A DNA stretch of 6,234 nt from assembly GCA_946221045.1 (NCBI GenBank), contig CAMIIY010000129.1, positions 1 through 6,234 of the forward strand. The letters are read 5' to 3'. A program made the translations under genes and the position numbers. The notes under the pieces were generated by a model. It saw nothing but the letters and a program-made list of their open reading frames with translations, made no database searches and had not been told where the DNA came from. Below are positions 5,773 through 6,234 of the stretch, one piece after another. The stretch comes from an uncultured Oceanospirillaceae bacterium (GTDB taxonomy: Bacteria > Pseudomonadota > Gammaproteobacteria > Pseudomonadales > Balneatricaceae). Numbering within the stretch: the stretch's first letter is position 1; the number at the start of each line of letters is the position of its first letter.

Positions 5773-6234
5773 ATGAAAAAATTTGGCCGCAGCAAAGGGT
5801 TTGCAGTTTCAGCCCTGGTAGCAGCAATGTCTGTAGCTGGTTTGGCGAACGCCGGTGTAACAGATAAAGATATCATGAACGATGCCGCAACCGTGGGTGA
5901 CGTAGTCACTAACGGTATGGGTCTGCAGGGTCAGCGTTACAGCACCCTGGACAAAGTGAATGTAGACACTGTTAAGGACCTGCGTCCTGTATGGGCGTTC
6001 TCTTTCGGTGGCGAGAAACAGCGTGGCCAGGAATCCCAGCCAATGGTTAAAGATGGCGTAATGTACGTTACCGCCTCTTACTCTCGCGTATTCGCAGTTG
6101 ACACCAAAACCGGTGAAGAGCTGTGGGAATACAATGCGCGTCTGCCAGACGGCATCATGCCTTGCTGTGACGTGATCAACCGTGGTGTTGCTCTGTATGA
6201 TGATCTGGTTATCTTCGGTACTCTGGACGCTAAA
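5773..6234 (+). CDS. pedH: PQQ-dependent alcohol dehydrogenase, probably PedH type (N-terminal 154 residues only)
   Basis: A second periplasmic quinoprotein dehydrogenase, open to the window edge, so about a quarter of the protein is present. A signal peptide ends near residue 27 (GLANA then GVTDKD). The mature part begins as in ExaA-type enzymes and has the first propeller docking repeat ([12 protein letters not shown], about 107-118) and the vicinal disulfide C131-C132 in [10 protein letters not shown]. Over a 77-residue stretch ending in FGTLDA I count 52 identities to the first dehydrogenase, so the two are clear paralogs. The gene order carrier, hydrolase, dehydrogenase matches P. putida, where this position is the lanthanide-dependent PedH. 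The metal ligands and the residue two after the catalytic Asp are beyond the window, so PedH identity is from synteny; family membership is certain. The start has a strong GAGGAG site 6 nt upstream. Confidence 0.85.
   Translation, partial: MKKFGRSKGFAVSALVAAMSVAGLANAGVTDKDIMNDAATVGDVVTNGMGLQGQRYSTLDKVNVDTVKDLRPVWAFSFGGEKQRGQESQPMVKDGVMYVTASYSRVFAVDTKTGEELWEYNARLPDGIMPCCDVINRGVALYDDLVIFGTLDAK

Overview
The window is a periplasmic alcohol-oxidation locus that matches, gene for gene, the layout I know from the Pseudomonas putida ped cluster (pedE, pedF, pedG, a SoxYZ-like protein, a metallohydrolase, pedH). The protein families and the moderate GC content point to a gammaproteobacterium. The GC looks lower than in typical Pseudomonas, so a marine relative (Oceanospirillales or Alteromonadales type) is plausible, but the genus cannot be fixed from the sequence.

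Layout. Positions 1-1749 (minus strand) hold most of an ExaA/PedE-type PQQ-dependent alcohol dehydrogenase, cut at its C-terminus by the window edge. A 492-bp divergent intergenic region (1750-2241) follows. On the plus strand come a cytochrome c-550 (pedF, 2242-2685) and, overlapping it by 8 bp, a periplasmic substrate-binding-like protein (pedG, 2678-3592), closed by a clear Rho-independent terminator (3614-3642). A second plus-strand unit encodes a fused SoxY-SoxZ-like carrier (3707-4462) and a metallo-beta-lactamase-fold hydrolase (4476-5414). After a 358-bp intergenic region, a second PQQ dehydrogenase (5773 to the window end) begins. By synteny it is the PedH-type enzyme, but only its first 154 residues are present.

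How the genes work together. The two quinoproteins would oxidise primary alcohols in the periplasm and pass electrons to the PedF cytochrome. PedG resembles MxaJ/XoxJ-type partner proteins and probably assists a dehydrogenase rather than feeding a transporter. The SoxYZ-like carrier and zinc hydrolase belong to families that follow quinoprotein dehydrogenases but lack an established biochemical role. The first dehydrogenase has Ser two residues after the catalytic Asp (D344-F-S346), the calcium-type signature. The paired arrangement suggests a calcium/lanthanide enzyme switch, but the deciding residue of the second enzyme lies outside the window.

The least explained items are the carrier/hydrolase pair and an 11-bp dyad element found, with one mismatch, upstream of both dehydrogenase genes at different distances from their starts.
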